Assembly (NCBI RefSeq): GCF_001625215.2
Contig: NC_030382.2
Location: 35,016,610 to 35,080,609, forward strand
DNA: 64,000 bases
Direction: 5' to 3'
Source of the DNA: Daucus carota subsp. sativus
Taxonomy: Eukaryota > Streptophyta > Magnoliopsida > Apiales > Apiaceae
Shown here: piece by piece, positions 46,801 through 62,200 of the stretch
Layout: every line of letters begins with the position of its first letter
How positions within the stretch are numbered: the first letter of the stretch is position 1
Notes under the pieces: model-generated
What the model was told of the DNA's origin: nothing
What the model saw: the letters and a program-made list of their open reading frames with translations, nothing else
The model's database searches: none
Position numbers and translations under genes: made by a program

Positions 46801-49800
46801 CTCCTCGTAGATGACATCACCCACCTCTATATGTCGTCACCCACCCCTAAAATGACATTACCCACCCCGGGACCATCTCCGGCCCCACTCAATCACACAC
46901 ACACACACACACACATATTGGACTTCTATTATATTCTTTATTTGTTCAGAAAGTTTGGTTTAAACAATTAATTAGCTCTACAATCTTCTAATTCTTCTTC
47001 AAATTCTATTGTTTTTACTTGTGACAACTTTCCTCCATAGGTGGTTTTATACTTCTTCCTACTGCTCAATGTTTGCCCAATTTATGCTAGTGTACAGATT
47101 TATTATCGAGTCGTTTTTCCTCCGTGATTTCACGTAATGTGGAGGGTTCAATTGACTACACTTTATCTTTGCTTCTGTTCTCTTTCTCTCTTATTTTCAG
47201 TATTCACCTAACAGGTGAATATCACCTAATGGATTTAATATTGTGGTACAGGTTCATGCAAATGTTTGTTTGGAAAGTGTTGTTGTTACTCAGTCTCTGG
47301 ACTGGAAGCTACATGCTTTCGATGTTCTATCAGAGTTTGATGGGAATAATCAAGGAGCTTCCACAGGGCCCATGCTGGTAAGTTCTGTTTGGATGTTGTA
47401 ATTATTAATTAGAGTTTCTTACAATAGATCGTATGACGCAGAATTAATTTCATTTCATGTGATTGAAGTTTTTGGTTCATGTGATGAGTAATTGTGAAAT
47501 GTCATTTATAGAATACAGTGTATGTGTGTGTCTATATATAATTACACACACACACACACTCATATATATATATATATATATGTATATAGGGCAATGAGAA
47601 TTAGTTCCTTAGAGATCTAGTATGTCTGCACCTCACATTTACGTGTTCTGTAAATATTGTTTACTATTTTTTGCTTTAATTACTCAAAAGAGTCACATGA
47701 TTAATATGATAATTGTGTAAAATAAGAAGAGTTCTCCAATTAAGGAGTTCTCCATAGAACCCAATCCACACACACACACACACATAGGGTTACACTCCAC
47801 AAAGAACATTTTAAGTAAGAACACAAAAGGTTGTCATAACACTTCATTTTTCATAAAAAATGATTGTTAAGATTATAATTACATAGTTAAGCACCAATTA
47901 AACTTAATATATGAAATCTAACATCCAAACTCATTTAAATTATTAATATGAAATACTATAGAATTCAGAATGGAATCTAGAACAAAATCCAGAATAGTAT
48001 CATATATATATATATTGCACGATTAATTTTACATAGAATCTTGTTATTTTTAATCCATATTTATTGTGAAACATGTTAGATACTATTATTTTTCACAATA
48101 AAAGTTTAATTAGCTTAAAATTAGAATTTATTTCAAGTTTTAGATGAGATTCTATATTCAATTCTAAAGTGTTCTTCTTCGTTCTTCTTTGAGCAATGAC
48201 TTATATATAAGCTTCTGTTCATAGTTGTCAAGGCGTTGCCTAGGCCACGGAAAATGTCTAGGCGTCTAACCCGTTTTAGTTTCAAGGGGTAGGCGACGCC
48301 TAGGGTCGCCTAACTCCTAGTCCTGCTAATTTCATTTTGACTAAGCCCAACATATTTTTGACCTGGTCCTGGCATAAAGTTATAAAGAATACTGGTCCCA
48401 TAAACGTTACGGTCACAACAGTCTACAATGATCTAAAGGGAAAAGAAACATCTCATGTGAAAAAAATTCATTCAAGAATTGTTATATCAGGTTATTCTAT
48501 TCTTCTTTTAATCTTTACATATACGTGTTTAGTAATTTGTTTACAATCTTTCAGTAGTATAAGTACACATTCTCTGTTTAGTTCAACACATAAATGTTTG
48601 TATATAAAAAAACAACCAATATTAAACGTATATCAATGTGAGATGGATCCAGAGCAGAAAGAAAGAGGGTGGGGGTGGATTCTATTTATAATTCGGAAAC
48701 AATAAATGTGTATTTATCACAGACATGTGGAATTCAGGTTGGCGATAGAGTCTTCTCAGTCACCCTCTACTTCAAGCTGAGATTTGGCCCCTGCTTAAAG
48801 TTCTATCTGCTGCAGTTTTTAGACCTTTCAGCTATCTGGCTTTCTCGCTAATAAGATAGGGGTGAACTGGCCCAGATCAACCTTTGAATTAAGGAATCCT
48901 AACAATTTCTGGGTTGGCCTAGTTATCCAAAGAAGATCGGTTAACCATATCAAGTGCTTGAAAAATAGAGGCTCTAGTCCATAAGCAGTGATAATGGCCT
49001 TATGAAGACTTAAGGTTCTAGCGGGTTGGAAGGGTATTGTTTGTATTTTTCAACCTCATAATTTCCATATAAATAAATTAGTGCAGAATTCAATGACTCT
49101 AACATTTATTATTCTTTACTTGCACTACCTGCAACTGCAATATCTTTGTGATCTCATTTACCTGGTAACGTTGTAAAGACAGTTTGACATGTTTAAGGAT
49201 TGCCAATAGTCATTTTAACTATGGCAAGGGCATTTTTTAATTGTAGATTAGTTTGTGGTCTCACCTGTATAAAATTTGATGTTTAACACAGCAATATGAA
49301 TGGCTTGTTGGTACACAATACAAACCGATGGAGTTGGTGAAGTCTGACTGGACAACGATTAGAAAATCTCCACCTTGGGCTATTGATTCCTGGGGTTTGG
49401 GTAAGTGGTATAATTTGTATATATATTGCTTTATTACTTCTGCTGAAAATTGATTTAAAAGTAAATTTCCGTGTGAATAGGTGTGATAAGCACTACTTAT
49501 TAGTGGCGTTATAGTGTTTCAAGGATATGTCTTTTTCGTTTTTCAGGTTTAAGTCGAATGTTTGTGGTTTGAAACTGACTATTTTTTAAAATTCTTAGGC
49601 TGTCTTATTCATGAACTTTTCTATGGTACCAAACTGGGCAAAACAGAGGAGCTGCGTGATACTTCTTCTATACCAAAGGTGTGCTTACTGAATTTCTTGA
49701 TAAACAAAGATTTGTGTTGATCAACTAGGAACTTTTTTGTTGTTGTAAAACCTTAGTTATCTGTTTCTTCCCATGTTATAAGTATAATTTGGAAGATTTT

Positions 49801-52800
49801 GGATGTTTCTTCACATTTTGTATTATTTGCTTTGGCTTTTATCAACTGAAGATCTGTTTTCATTTGAACTTGTTTATTCCTGTCTCACAGTCATTACTTC
49901 CAGATTATCAGCGGCTCTTGAGTTCAACTCCTTCTCGCAGGTTGAACTCGTCGAAGCTTCTAGAAACTTGCGGTCAGTTATTGACCTCCTTATATTCGTG
50001 TTTTGGTCAAACATTTCTAAAGTTTATGCAGTTTAGGGAAGTGTTACAAGGTTTGAGCCTTCATTAGAAGTCTTTGTATGGAGGTTGAGCCAATCAGTAT
50101 TTCTGTAGCGATTTATTATTGCTTTTAAATTTGTAGTCTTAATTCTAGCTGAGGGAAGGTTATTATTATTTTAATAAGTTTAGAGCTCCAGACTGCTTAA
50201 ATATTTAATATCCTTGTACCGGTTCCGGAAACTAAATATTAGTGCTTCCCAAATCGGGGTTGGCTAGAGCCTATAGAATTAAAGCATAAAATTGGTTGTT
50301 TTGTATTGTAAGTTTTATTCTTTATATTGTTTATTTTGTATTCAGTGAAAGTGACTTTCCGTGTTCAACTTCTTGATCATTGATTTAGGGAGCAAGTTTC
50401 AGATTGACAAGAATTTGATGGTTCAAAAATTTTGAAAGTTGAGATCTGGCACATACTTGCATATTACATGTACACAAGGCAAATAACATAATGTTCGATT
50501 TGCTATTAAAAGCATTCTGTGACATTATATGCTTTTTAGATCGCAGTTTTGAAATTTTAAAATGAAAATAACATTATTCGAGCTCTTTGAATTCAGTCCC
50601 ATTTTCTCCAGCTCATCTGTTAGTATGCATTATCGATTGTCTGTTACTTGTTCCTAGATTATCATTTGTGTATGACGAAATCATCTAAACTATTCAGTGC
50701 AAAACTGCAGAATATTTCCAAAATAAATTGGTGGACACCATTCACTTCATGGAAATTCTCAATCTGAAGGATAGTGTAGAAAAAGATACTTTCTTTCGTA
50801 AGCTGCCTACTCTAGCTGAGCAGCTTCCTCGACAGATTGTGCTAAAAAAGGTTCTCTTTGATTCCCAGTTTGTACCTTTAATTAATAATTTTTAAACCTT
50901 ATCATTGTGACAGTAACATAATCTTTTTGCATCTTGGTTAGCTACTTCCTTTACTAGCTTCAGCCTTAGAATTTGGATCAGCTGCAGCACCTGCTTTGAC
51001 TGCGTTGCTGAAGATGGGTGCTTGGCTTTCAGCTGAAGAATTTAATATCAAGGTTTGTTCATTTTATACCTATCGGGGGTATTGTTTTACTTAATGTCAC
51101 CAGTTCAAAATAAATACTGCCATTATATTTCTGTTGGTGATGTCTTTGGCAAGAGTATATACTGGATTTCTTGGATTTTTTTTACAGGTTTTACCAACAC
51201 TTGTCAAACTTTTTGGTTCTAATGACCGAGCTATTCGAGTTAGTCTTCTGCAGCATATTGATCAATTTGGAGATTCATTGTCATCACAAATTGCTGATGA
51301 GCAAGTAGGTTCAGCCTAAAAGTTTGTGGCTTATTAATTCTTTTATTGTCGCCATTTCCTCATTTAGGTTTTATTTTTGATACTCTGTTGATACTTCTAC
51401 AGATTTATCCTCATGTTGCTACTGGGTTTTCTGACACATCTGCTTTTCTGAGGGAATTAACACTCAAATCAATGCTTGTTCTTGCCCCCAAGGTACATAC
51501 GTAATTTTACTCTACTGGATTTCTTTGCTGTGTCCATGGAGTTGCTTAGTCTGTCCATTTATTTAAGTAGTCTTGTTGAGTGTGAAGGGAGCTGGTATAG
51601 AGCAGCTTTCATGAGCATGTCTTTTGCTCCATGCTTTTTCCAGGTTGATTTTTGGAAGGTGTCACTCCTTGATCAAGAGACCTGGACCATATAGGAACTT
51701 ATAGCTGACTTGGATAATTATTTCTCACTATCAAGCAAGTTAATGTTCTGTATTGAAATGAAAATGTTGTTATGACTTATGTGGTTGACATAATGAGAAC
51801 CTATGTAACGGTAGTTCAACAATAAGCTAAGTTCATATGTTTTTTGTTTCCTGTGGTGCTTGGATATTAAATGCAACTACGGAATCATCTTTTCATAGAT
51901 ATCTTTTTTTGTTGCTTTAGAACGAGTTGCACTCTGTTCCGTTTTGTTGCTTCACAAAATTTGGGCACTCTCCTTGCAAATAATATATTTTCATTAACTA
52001 TAGTATTTACAGGGATTGGGGGCCTTTCCATATGAAAGGATTCGTCTCAGTAGTATGTGCTTTGGATCCCTCCAGTCATGTTCTGTATTATTTCTGATAT
52101 ACGCAATTTCTGATTCCCATAGAACTAGAGGAACAGATGGAATGTTTGGTCGGAGCTTTTTGTTGACTTGTTAGATATTTGAACAAATGTAGCCTAAAAT
52201 TTTGTAATATCTGTTGGGTGAATTATCTCTGTGCTGTAGTATGGTTGTTGCATGATGATCATCAGATAAATTTAGATGTTTGTGCCTTAATAAGTCGAAA
52301 ATTTGACATTTTTTCAATTCCTAATGCAGCTGTCCCAACGGACTCTATCAGGATCACTGTTGAAGTTTCTTTCAAAGCTACAGGTATGAATCCTTTTACC
52401 ATCATCTGTGGTACCCAGTTGAACTGTCTTTCACTTGTCTTTTAATTTGGCAACTTAGTAATAGATTATGTGATTATTTATTTATTTACATAATTTTGCA
52501 TTTCTCCTGATTTGCATTTTTTTACATTCTTGCAAGTGATGCAGGTTGATGAAGAACCAGCTATTAGAACAAACACCACCATACTGCTAGGAAATATTGC
52601 CAGCCATCTTAATGATGGGGTTAGTAACAGCTACATTTCTAATACTTCTCATCATTAACACATTTCCATCCACTCGGTACTAGTGCACCTCTATTTATTC
52701 ATTGTGTTTAGCAGTCAATGATATCATTTAAGCATATTCTAATGTAGTGTACTTTCTATACCTAAATGATTATTAATGAAAGTCATGAAAAATTGCAGAC

Positions 52801-55800
52801 ACGGAGAAGAGTTCTCATAAATGCATTTACAGTCCGTGCTTTGCGTGATACCTTCTCTCCCGCAAGAGGCGCAGGTTGAAGCATACTTCTAATTCTTAGA
52901 CCACCTTTCAGTGATTTTTTCTGGTGTGTTTTCCCTCTCTAATATTAATTCCATAAATTGTTGCTGCAGGGGTTATGGCTCTATGCGCAACCAGTTCTTA
53001 TTATGATTCAACTGAGATTGCAACTCGCATCTTGCCAAATGTTGTGGTACTTACTATAGATCCTGACAGGTTAGCTTACTATACTATAATTCTTTGTGTT
53101 CTCAATTGAGGATGAGAGCATTTTCCATAATCGTCCTTGTACTCTCCATTATGAAGAATTTCTTTTATACCTTTAAATACCCTAATTAGAGTTGAGGCGA
53201 CGTTCATGAAAAATACAGATATGCTCTCACTTCATATTAGAGTATCTTGCCAAAATGTATTACCATGATTCAATTGTTTGACAGTTGCACAAGGTCTAAT
53301 GGCGGAATTAAAAAAATAAACTTGCAAGCTTTGGGTGTTATTCATGAAATTGGTCCGATATAAGATTAAGAATTTGAGGTTATTTGCAATGTCCTGGTCC
53401 TTTTTACATTTGACGTGTTAAAATTTTTAACTCTTGAATTGTTAGTGTAGGGCATGAGAATTTGGGTACTGCAGTATATCACTTGGCAAGAATTTATAAA
53501 CTAGAAGATTGCGGTGTCTAATTTAGAACCATATTGACTCTTGAAAATAAATTTAACTTTTGAAGTCCCCTGTCTTCTAAAATCTTACTAATATTACAGT
53601 GGTCATGACTATCGAATCCAGTCCTGCAAGAATAAGGAATGTTGATATGTGGTTGCCTAAACACATGTCAATTACAAAAACTTTCTCTATTGGATTTTCC
53701 CCAAATATGTCCCATCTCAGTAAGTGATTATAAATATGTCCCATTTTTTATTTTAATTATAAATATATCCTAAATAAAAAATTCCTTCTAATTTAAAGTT
53801 AAACAAGTTAACTTCCCTACTGCACATCTTGAAAGACATTTTTTGCCACTCCTTTCTATTTATTAAAGCTAGCAATACAAACTCAATTTTATTTTTAAAA
53901 TTAACCATGGTGCCTACTTGTCCGTGATGATGAGCTATATTTATTACTTCAAATACTCGACTGGCTTCCACAGTTAATGTGACAATGATCATGCCAATCT
54001 CTTAAATTAAATATATACATCAATTAAATCAGTGTTAATTCATTTACAGAGATAAGTACCTCCACAGTGTAAACAAGCATTCTGAGTACTCCCATCCAGA
54101 CCAGTGTCCAGCTTAAAGCTGAATAGTTTAGTTACGTGATCATTTGAAGAATTTAACCTAATTTTCAGTATATATTCTTAGCTCTCTGAGGGACATTCTA
54201 GTCATGACCAATTGACATATATTTATATATAATCTAATTACATTTAAGTAAATTATATATATAACAGCTTTTAACCACAGGACATATTAGCAATTTTTAA
54301 TAAAAAAAGGATAGAAACATAAATGTTTATGTTAATTTGGGATATTACAAGCAAATTCTCTTTTTAATTTGTAGTTGATATATTTTAAGTAAAGTGCGAG
54401 GGAAGCTGAAAATTGAACTTTAGGCCTCTTAGAGCACTAGGAGCACCTTTAGCATTGATTGACAGTACAAATGATGAAATTTTGGACCTGGTACTAAAGG
54501 GAGACTTATACTGTGGGAAACTTATATTGTTTACTTTTAAGCCTATTTTTTCTGTAAAAATGCTATTTAAATGTCTAATATAATGGAGCTACAGTACATA
54601 TTTACATAATTACATTAAATTAATGTCTACTATATTAAAATTTACATGAGCATTAACTGCACTGTTATATGTTAAATATCATTTATTGAAGTTTACCTGA
54701 ATTCTTATTTTAGCCAAAAGTTTATACATCCGTTTTAATCACTAATATCGTGCTTGAATTGTAATGGATTCGGAAGTAGATGATATATATATAGCTTTGG
54801 TGTATGTTTCAATGCTAGGCTAATTTTGATATCGGAATATTAATTAGAGGTTTTACATGATGTTTGCACACTGATAGAATCTTTTCGTAGGTTATTATTA
54901 ATTTGAATAAGCTTAAAATTAATGGTATTGTTTCACCATACTGGCATCAGTCTTCATGCTTATATTTGTCTGAATTTCTGTTCTATTTTTCCAGTTTAAT
55001 CCTTTCTCTGACTTGCTGCACTTGTTAACCTCCAAGCTCCGCTATTTGTTATAGTAAAAGCTTAAATAGGAACTTGCTACTTTATCCTCTATATGTCTGT
55101 TTCTATCTTAGTTATTAAAAAAGTAAGCATACATTACAAAACATTAATCATTAATGTTTCTTCATATTGTGGCAGTGATGTTCGATCAAAGGCCTTCCAA
55201 GCGGTTGACCAATTTCTGCAAATCCTGAAGCAAAATCACGAGAAGGTCTGTTATTACCTTTTCTTGAATTGGTAATTGTGTTCGACTACTGTTAATATAG
55301 TAATTTTCTTGAAAAACAGCATTCAACTTTCGAGTGATGTGATGTGCATGAGGCACCCTCCTGCAGTGCTAGCCTTGCAACTTTTTTTTTTTTTGCACTT
55401 TTTTACGAATTCACTTCAAGAGCTTGATTTAAAGAGCATTGTTTTCTATTTTACTACTGTCAAGTCTAATGGTAAGGAGGTGAGGGTAAAAAGACCAACT
55501 TGAGCTACCTACTATACTAATAGTGTATTCCTTAGAAAAGGATAAATAAAGAGTCTCTGTTCTCTGTAGTTCCGCACTGTCACCCTCCATAGTTATCCTA
55601 ATCTAGGCTCATCAAATAAAGGATTTTAGGTGAGTACATTTGCAAGTAATCTAAATCCTTGCGCTAATCTTTATATTAAAGAGAAAGATTCCCTATTGCT
55701 GGGTTCATAGAATGTGTACATATGTTTTAAGCTACAGTCCTGGGGGGAGGGTAAGTCGGCAAGGCAGGATATGTGAATTTCTTGGCGTGATGTATAATTG

Positions 55801-57330
55801 TATATGTGAAATTTCTTGCCGATATGTATCCCCCTCTTCATTATCTTCTCCACCATTTGGAGTTCAGTTTTAGGTTGCAAATGTTACGTATATTTAAAAG
55901 ATGGGATCTCCTTTCTCTTAATTATACCCCTTTTATCTTCCACAAGTTTCTAATCACAACAAACATACAACTAAGTTTAGAGGCTAATTTTTTTTTAAGA
56001 CATTTTGCAATACCAGTCAACAATAATTTTATAATTAGCTGATTTATAAGTAGTGTGTCCTTGATAAGCCAAGGCAGACTCAATACTGAATCTTTAAGAA
56101 GTTGTGCGTGATCTCTTTGTTGTCTACAGACCAGTGGTGGAGAGTCAGCTGGGGACTCGAGTACGGGGATGGCATCAGCACCAGGAAATGCTAGTTTACT
56201 TGGGTATGTTATTCTGAAATCTAGTATCACCATTTTTTGTGTGGAAAAACCTGACATTTGTTTCAACGGGAAGCAGATGGACAAGTGTGTTTAACCTAAT
56301 TAAGCATGACATTTATTAACCTAGTTGAAGTAAATGTATTCTCCTTACTGATGTAAGGCATCGACTGTATTCTCCTTGCTCACATAAAGCACCCACTGAG
56401 TTAGCGTCTTAAATCTCAAAACTGCTGATATAGGTATAATGTATGTATATCATTCATCACATGAGTTTTGAAGATCGGTATATAAGTTTATATGCATTCT
56501 AATGATTAGTGATAGTGTGATACTCATTGTGGACAAGTGTGTTTAACCTAATTAAGCATGACATTTATTAACCTAGTTGAAGTAAATGTATTCTCCTTAC
56601 TGATGTAAAGCATCGACTGTATTCTCCTTGCTCATATAAAGCACCCACTGAGTTATTAACCTAGTTGAAGTAAATGTATTCTCCTTACTGATGTAAAGCA
56701 TCGACTGTATTCTAATGATAAGTGATACTCATTATGGACTGACACTGTGCTAAAGTGTGAGCCAGTTTTTTAGTAAGCTAAAGACCTTACTGTTCCTCAG
56801 AGCCCTCATGCAGTTAAATTGGAACTCATTGGTTTTCAATTACATCCTGTTTTTTTTTTAGTTATATATATATAGGGGAGGGTTCTGGTACAAACTTACA
56901 AACTTACAAACTTTTTTTGTTCAACGCATATATAACTTGAGTTCAACATTTTTTTAACATATTTTGTTGAACATCGATTAAAATAGTGGTGGAGAAGTAC
57001 GTAAACCAATTTTGAAATGTAAGAACTAAGGTAAACATGTTTTATAACTAATATTTATGTTTCTAGACCCTACCCAAACCCTAGAGGTATAGTTTAAACA
57101 TCTTTTTAGATATATTCAACACAATGATAATTAGTGTTCAACACCCGATGTTGAACCCGAGTTATAAATGTGTTGAAAACGCGATTTATTTATGCGTTAT
57201 TTTTAAAAATTGTGATGTTTTTTGAAGAATTTTCAACATGGATACTTTATATAACTAAGGATTAACACGATGGGAGAATAAAAAAAAGTTTGTAAGTTTG
57301 TAACTTAAAAAAGTTTTTATTTGATCCTAT

Positions 57331-57383
<53 letters not shown>

Positions 57384-57803
57384 CACTCCATAGCATACCC
57401 TCTTATATGGAGTTACGTAGCACACCATTATAAATATACACATAATATATATTCTATTATATTTTTTATGAAACATAATTGCAAATTTTGATTATTAAAC
57501 CGAAAACGAAGTTATACAATTTTTTTATTCCAAAGATCATCTAAAATTATGCAATATCTCAACATGATTCTATAACAGAATAATAATCATCCAGAATTAT
57601 TCTGTTGTAGAATCAGTTTCGAAAATATACTTTTTCCATCAAATTTTAAGTGTTAAATTACTTAAAATAGATATATTTTATAGTATTCTATATTAGAATC
57701 ACGTTTTATATGTATTTTATAACAGAATTTATAATAAAATTGATGATTTATAGTGGCGCGCTATGTAACTCTATATAAGGAGTCCCTCCCTGGAATGTTG
57801 GCC

Positions 57804-57838
<35 letters not shown>

Positions 57839-59253
57839 GATATATCTTTGAGCTTTCTGGTGACACCATACTTTTCTGTAGACTTTCTTATATTTACTGT
57901 CAACCGGTAATCTTTTCCATTTTTGTGTTTTTCATGGCTACTTTTCTATCTAGAGGTCTGAAGTTGCTAGTTCCAATAATTTTGCATAAAGTTAATATGA
58001 ATCGTTAGAAAGTCCTCCTGGGTGCAATATAGACAGAAATCATCTTGCAAGTTGTCAATGGTGGTACTTCTATATATACCTTAAAGCTAGTGTTGACCAT
58101 ATCGACCTGTTCATTATCTTAAAATATAGACAGAAATTATCTTGCAAGTTGTCAATGGTGGTACTTCTAACATATATACCTTAAAGCTAGTGTGGACCAT
58201 ATCGACCTGTTCATTATCTTAAAATATTATTTAAAGCACGTACGCTAAGTAATTTTATTTAAGGGAAAGCTTAGTAGTTGGTACATGTCAAGATATGTCA
58301 AGATTTGGGACGTGTGCATTTACAATTTTACATCAGACTCTTAATACTCATTTTCCAGAGTGTAACAATCATGTTGAAAACACAGGTGGGCCATGAGTTC
58401 CTTGACCCTTAAAGGCAAACCTTCTGAACAAACTTCACATGCGCCGTTGAATTCCAGTGGACCTATTGCTACCGGTCCATCCAATGCCAGCTCAGGCAAG
58501 CAGATTTCTCATTTTTTTTTTTTTTATGTCTTAATGTGGTGCAGGCTGTGTTTATAATTAGAACAACTTACTAGCACTGTGTGGAACACACAACGAGTTA
58601 TAATGAAAAGTTCTAAAGGCAACCTCAAGTATTTTTATTTATAGAAACTAGAATATAAGGGTAATTAGGTACAAAAAGAATGTAAAGCTGCTAGCATAGT
58701 AAAAGCAGGAAGAGAAAGAGACGGGAAGAGTTGTATATTGTCATTGGGATTATTTATTTAAAACAAAAGGGTAAGAATTTATCTCTCCGTAGTAATTACT
58801 ACTAGCATTGTTATATAAAAAGTTGAAAAAAAGTCAGACAAGTTAACATTCTAGACGTCTGAAAAGTTTTTATCACATGTGCTACACGATTATCACATTT
58901 GATATATATATACAGGCCAACATTGCAGGGAGGTACTCCTTATATGGAGTTACATAGTACACCATTGTAAATCATCAATTTTATTATAAATTCTATTATA
59001 GAATACATATAAATGTGATTCTTATATAAAATACTATGACATATATCTATTATAAGTAATTTAACACTTAAAATTTGAAGAAAAAAATTGTTTTCGAAAC
59101 TAATTCCACAGCAAAATAATTTTGGATGATAATTATTCTGTTATAGAATCATGTCGAGATATTGCATAATTTTAGAAGATTTTTGGAATAAAAAAATTGT
59201 ATAACTTCGTTTTCGATTCAATAATCAAAATTTGTAATTATATTCCATAAAAA

Positions 59254-59296
<43 letters not shown>

Positions 59297-62200
59297 ATAT
59301 GATCAAATAAAAACTTTTTTAAGTTACAAACTTACAAACTTTTTTTTTGATTTTTTTTTATTCTTCCATCGTGTTAATCCTTAGTTATAGAAAGTATTCA
59401 TGTTGAAAATTCTTAAAAAAATATCACAATTTTTAAAAATAACGCATAAATAAATCGTTCATTCAACACATTTGTAACTGGGGTTCAACATCGGGTGTAG
59501 AACACTAATTATCATTGTGTTGAATATATCTATAAAGATGCTTAAACTATACCTCTGGGGTTTGGGTAGGGTCTAGAAAGATAAATATTGGTTATATAAT
59601 ACGTTTAATTTAGTTCTTACATTGAAAAATTAATTTATTTACTTCTCCAACACAATTTTAATCGATGTTCAACAAAATATCTTAAAAAATGTTGAACTCA
59701 AGTTATATATTTGTTGAACAAAAAAAGTTTGTAAGTTTGTACCAGAACCCTCCCCTATATATATATATATATATATATAGTAGTATATTATGGAACTCCA
59801 GATAAGAGGGTATGTCATGGAGTGCTACCTTATATATATATAGTGATAGGATCAAATAAAAACTTTTTTTTTTTGCCTAGAAATAAATAAAAACTTTTTT
59901 AAGTTACAAGCCTACTTACAAACTTTTTTTTGTATTTTTTTATTCTCCCATCGTGTCAATCCTTAGTTATAGAAAATATCCATGTTGAAGATACTTGAAA
60001 AAATCTCAATTTTTAAAAATAATGCATAAATAAATCGTGCATTCAGCACATTTGTAACTGGGGTTCAACATCGGATGTAGAAAACTAATTATTATTGTGT
60101 TGAATATATCTATAAAGATGATTAAACTATACCTTTGGGGTTTGGGTAGGGTCTAGAAACATAAATATTAGTTATATAATACGAACTTAGTTCTTACATT
60201 GAAAAATTAGTTTATGTACTTCTCCAACACAATATTAATCGATGTTCAACAAAATATGTTTAAAAATGTTGAACTCAAATTATATATATGTTGAACGCAT
60301 AAAGTTTGTCAGTTTGTACCAAAACACGCCCCTATATATATATATATATTCAAATATTAGGGGTCATTTGATAAAATGATATTTTCTGAATGGTTTAAAT
60401 TTTTGGATAATTCAAATTTTTGAACCATTCATGTGAGTCATTTGACTGGTCTGAACCATATCTTTTAGATGAATTAAAAATTTAAATTTTATTGAACATA
60501 AAATAATTCTAAATCTTAAAAGATAAATTATAAACATTTCATAATATTGAAACAATTAATAATTTAAAAAGATTTTATTGTACTTCTTCGTTACATTTTA
60601 AGTCTTATAATTACTATTAGATATGAATAAAGATTGTAATTATTATAAATAATAATAATTTTTAATGGATATAATAATTAGATAAGTTCAAATTTATTTT
60701 TTAATATGTTATTGATTTTATTAATTAATAATTAATAATAATGTAACACATCTACAACTAATTGAGCAACAACACATAGCCTGTGTGTTTGAAAGATGCG
60801 TGAGTGATATACCTAACCGTCCAGATAGAAATATGAAGCCCTTTCATCCAGCCAAATTTTGGTTCGTCCAGAATCTTAAAACGGCAAAACAAATGATCCA
60901 GATGACTCTATCTCCCTCTCGTCCAGCTCATTCTTCTCGTTCATGTGTTATCAAATGGCCTGTTAGAGTTATAGTATTTAGTTTAATATTCAAATATGAT
61001 AATGCACCATCACTGAGATATGTGCCTTGTCTTTACTATAGTGATGGATACTGTCAGCACGCCAACAATCAATTTGATTTCAGAAGCCTATATGACAGAT
61101 CAGCCTGCACCTGAGTCCCCAACATCTACTGATGGCTGGGGTGAAATAGAGAATGGAATTCCCGATGATAATGGGAGTGAAAAAGACGGTTGGGATGATA
61201 TTGAACCACTTGAGGATCCAAAACCATCTGCAGTTCTTGCCACTATTCAAGCAGCTCAAAAGCGGCCTGTCACGCAGCCAAAACAAGGTATTTTATTTAA
61301 AAGAAAATCTCAGTTAGACATGTCAGAACAGAAGCGTAAGATCTGCGCTTTTTGAGATATATTTGATATTTTACTCTTTTTAAACGAAAAGGTTGTTGCC
61401 TGGTGTAAGATCTACTAATCTAAAATGTATGTTGTCGGAATAATCATTAAAAATGGCAAAAAGAGGACAAAAGAGAAAACATTAAGCAGTTTAGCCTTAC
61501 CCTTTGGTTGAAATGCTCGGAGATTGTGCACCATATGCTGTTTTGTTGTGAGTCTTATAAAGGCATGATATGATGGCCCATGAATTATCTGACAAGTGAC
61601 GATCTTGTTTGAGATTGTAGGCTGTATCAATGTTTATTATTAATTTGCACATTGCCTTGTGTGTATGCGCTTGTTTGTTTTTGGATCTTTGTTACATTTA
61701 ATTTAGCTATAACTTTTATATTTAGTAGACAGAACATTTGAGTTCTATCATGTATACTTGATAGCAGCTAAGAATTACTTTTAAACTAAAGGGTATCCAC
61801 ATTTCACATTCCATATATGATATATGATATATCTATATGATCTCATATTCTCATCTCACTCATTTTCACTTGGACTTGAGTTCCGACTTCACACAGAAAA
61901 CCTTTTGCTGAGCCCTGAGATACCTTATTATTTCGCCAAGATTTGAAGTAATATTAGAAGTAGGGCTTAAGATATGTACTGCAGATGAATTATTATTGCC
62001 ATCTTTACTTCTTTGATCTCTTGCTACTAATCTGAAGTTCACAGGTATCTAATGGAAGTTGTTTAATTATGCAGTTCCGAGTTCTAAACCTAAAATTACA
62101 CCCAATGTTCCCAAACACGAGGATGACGACTTGTGGGGTTCTATAGCTGCCCCTGCTCCAAAATCCGTTAAACCGTCAACATCAAAAACAAGTTTGGCAT

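Noticed and set aside
60785..61114. 109-codon frame just before SCYL1 exon 20
   Set aside because: Most of it lies in the Tourist-like MITE. Only the part after 61042 matches SCYL1, and in another frame.
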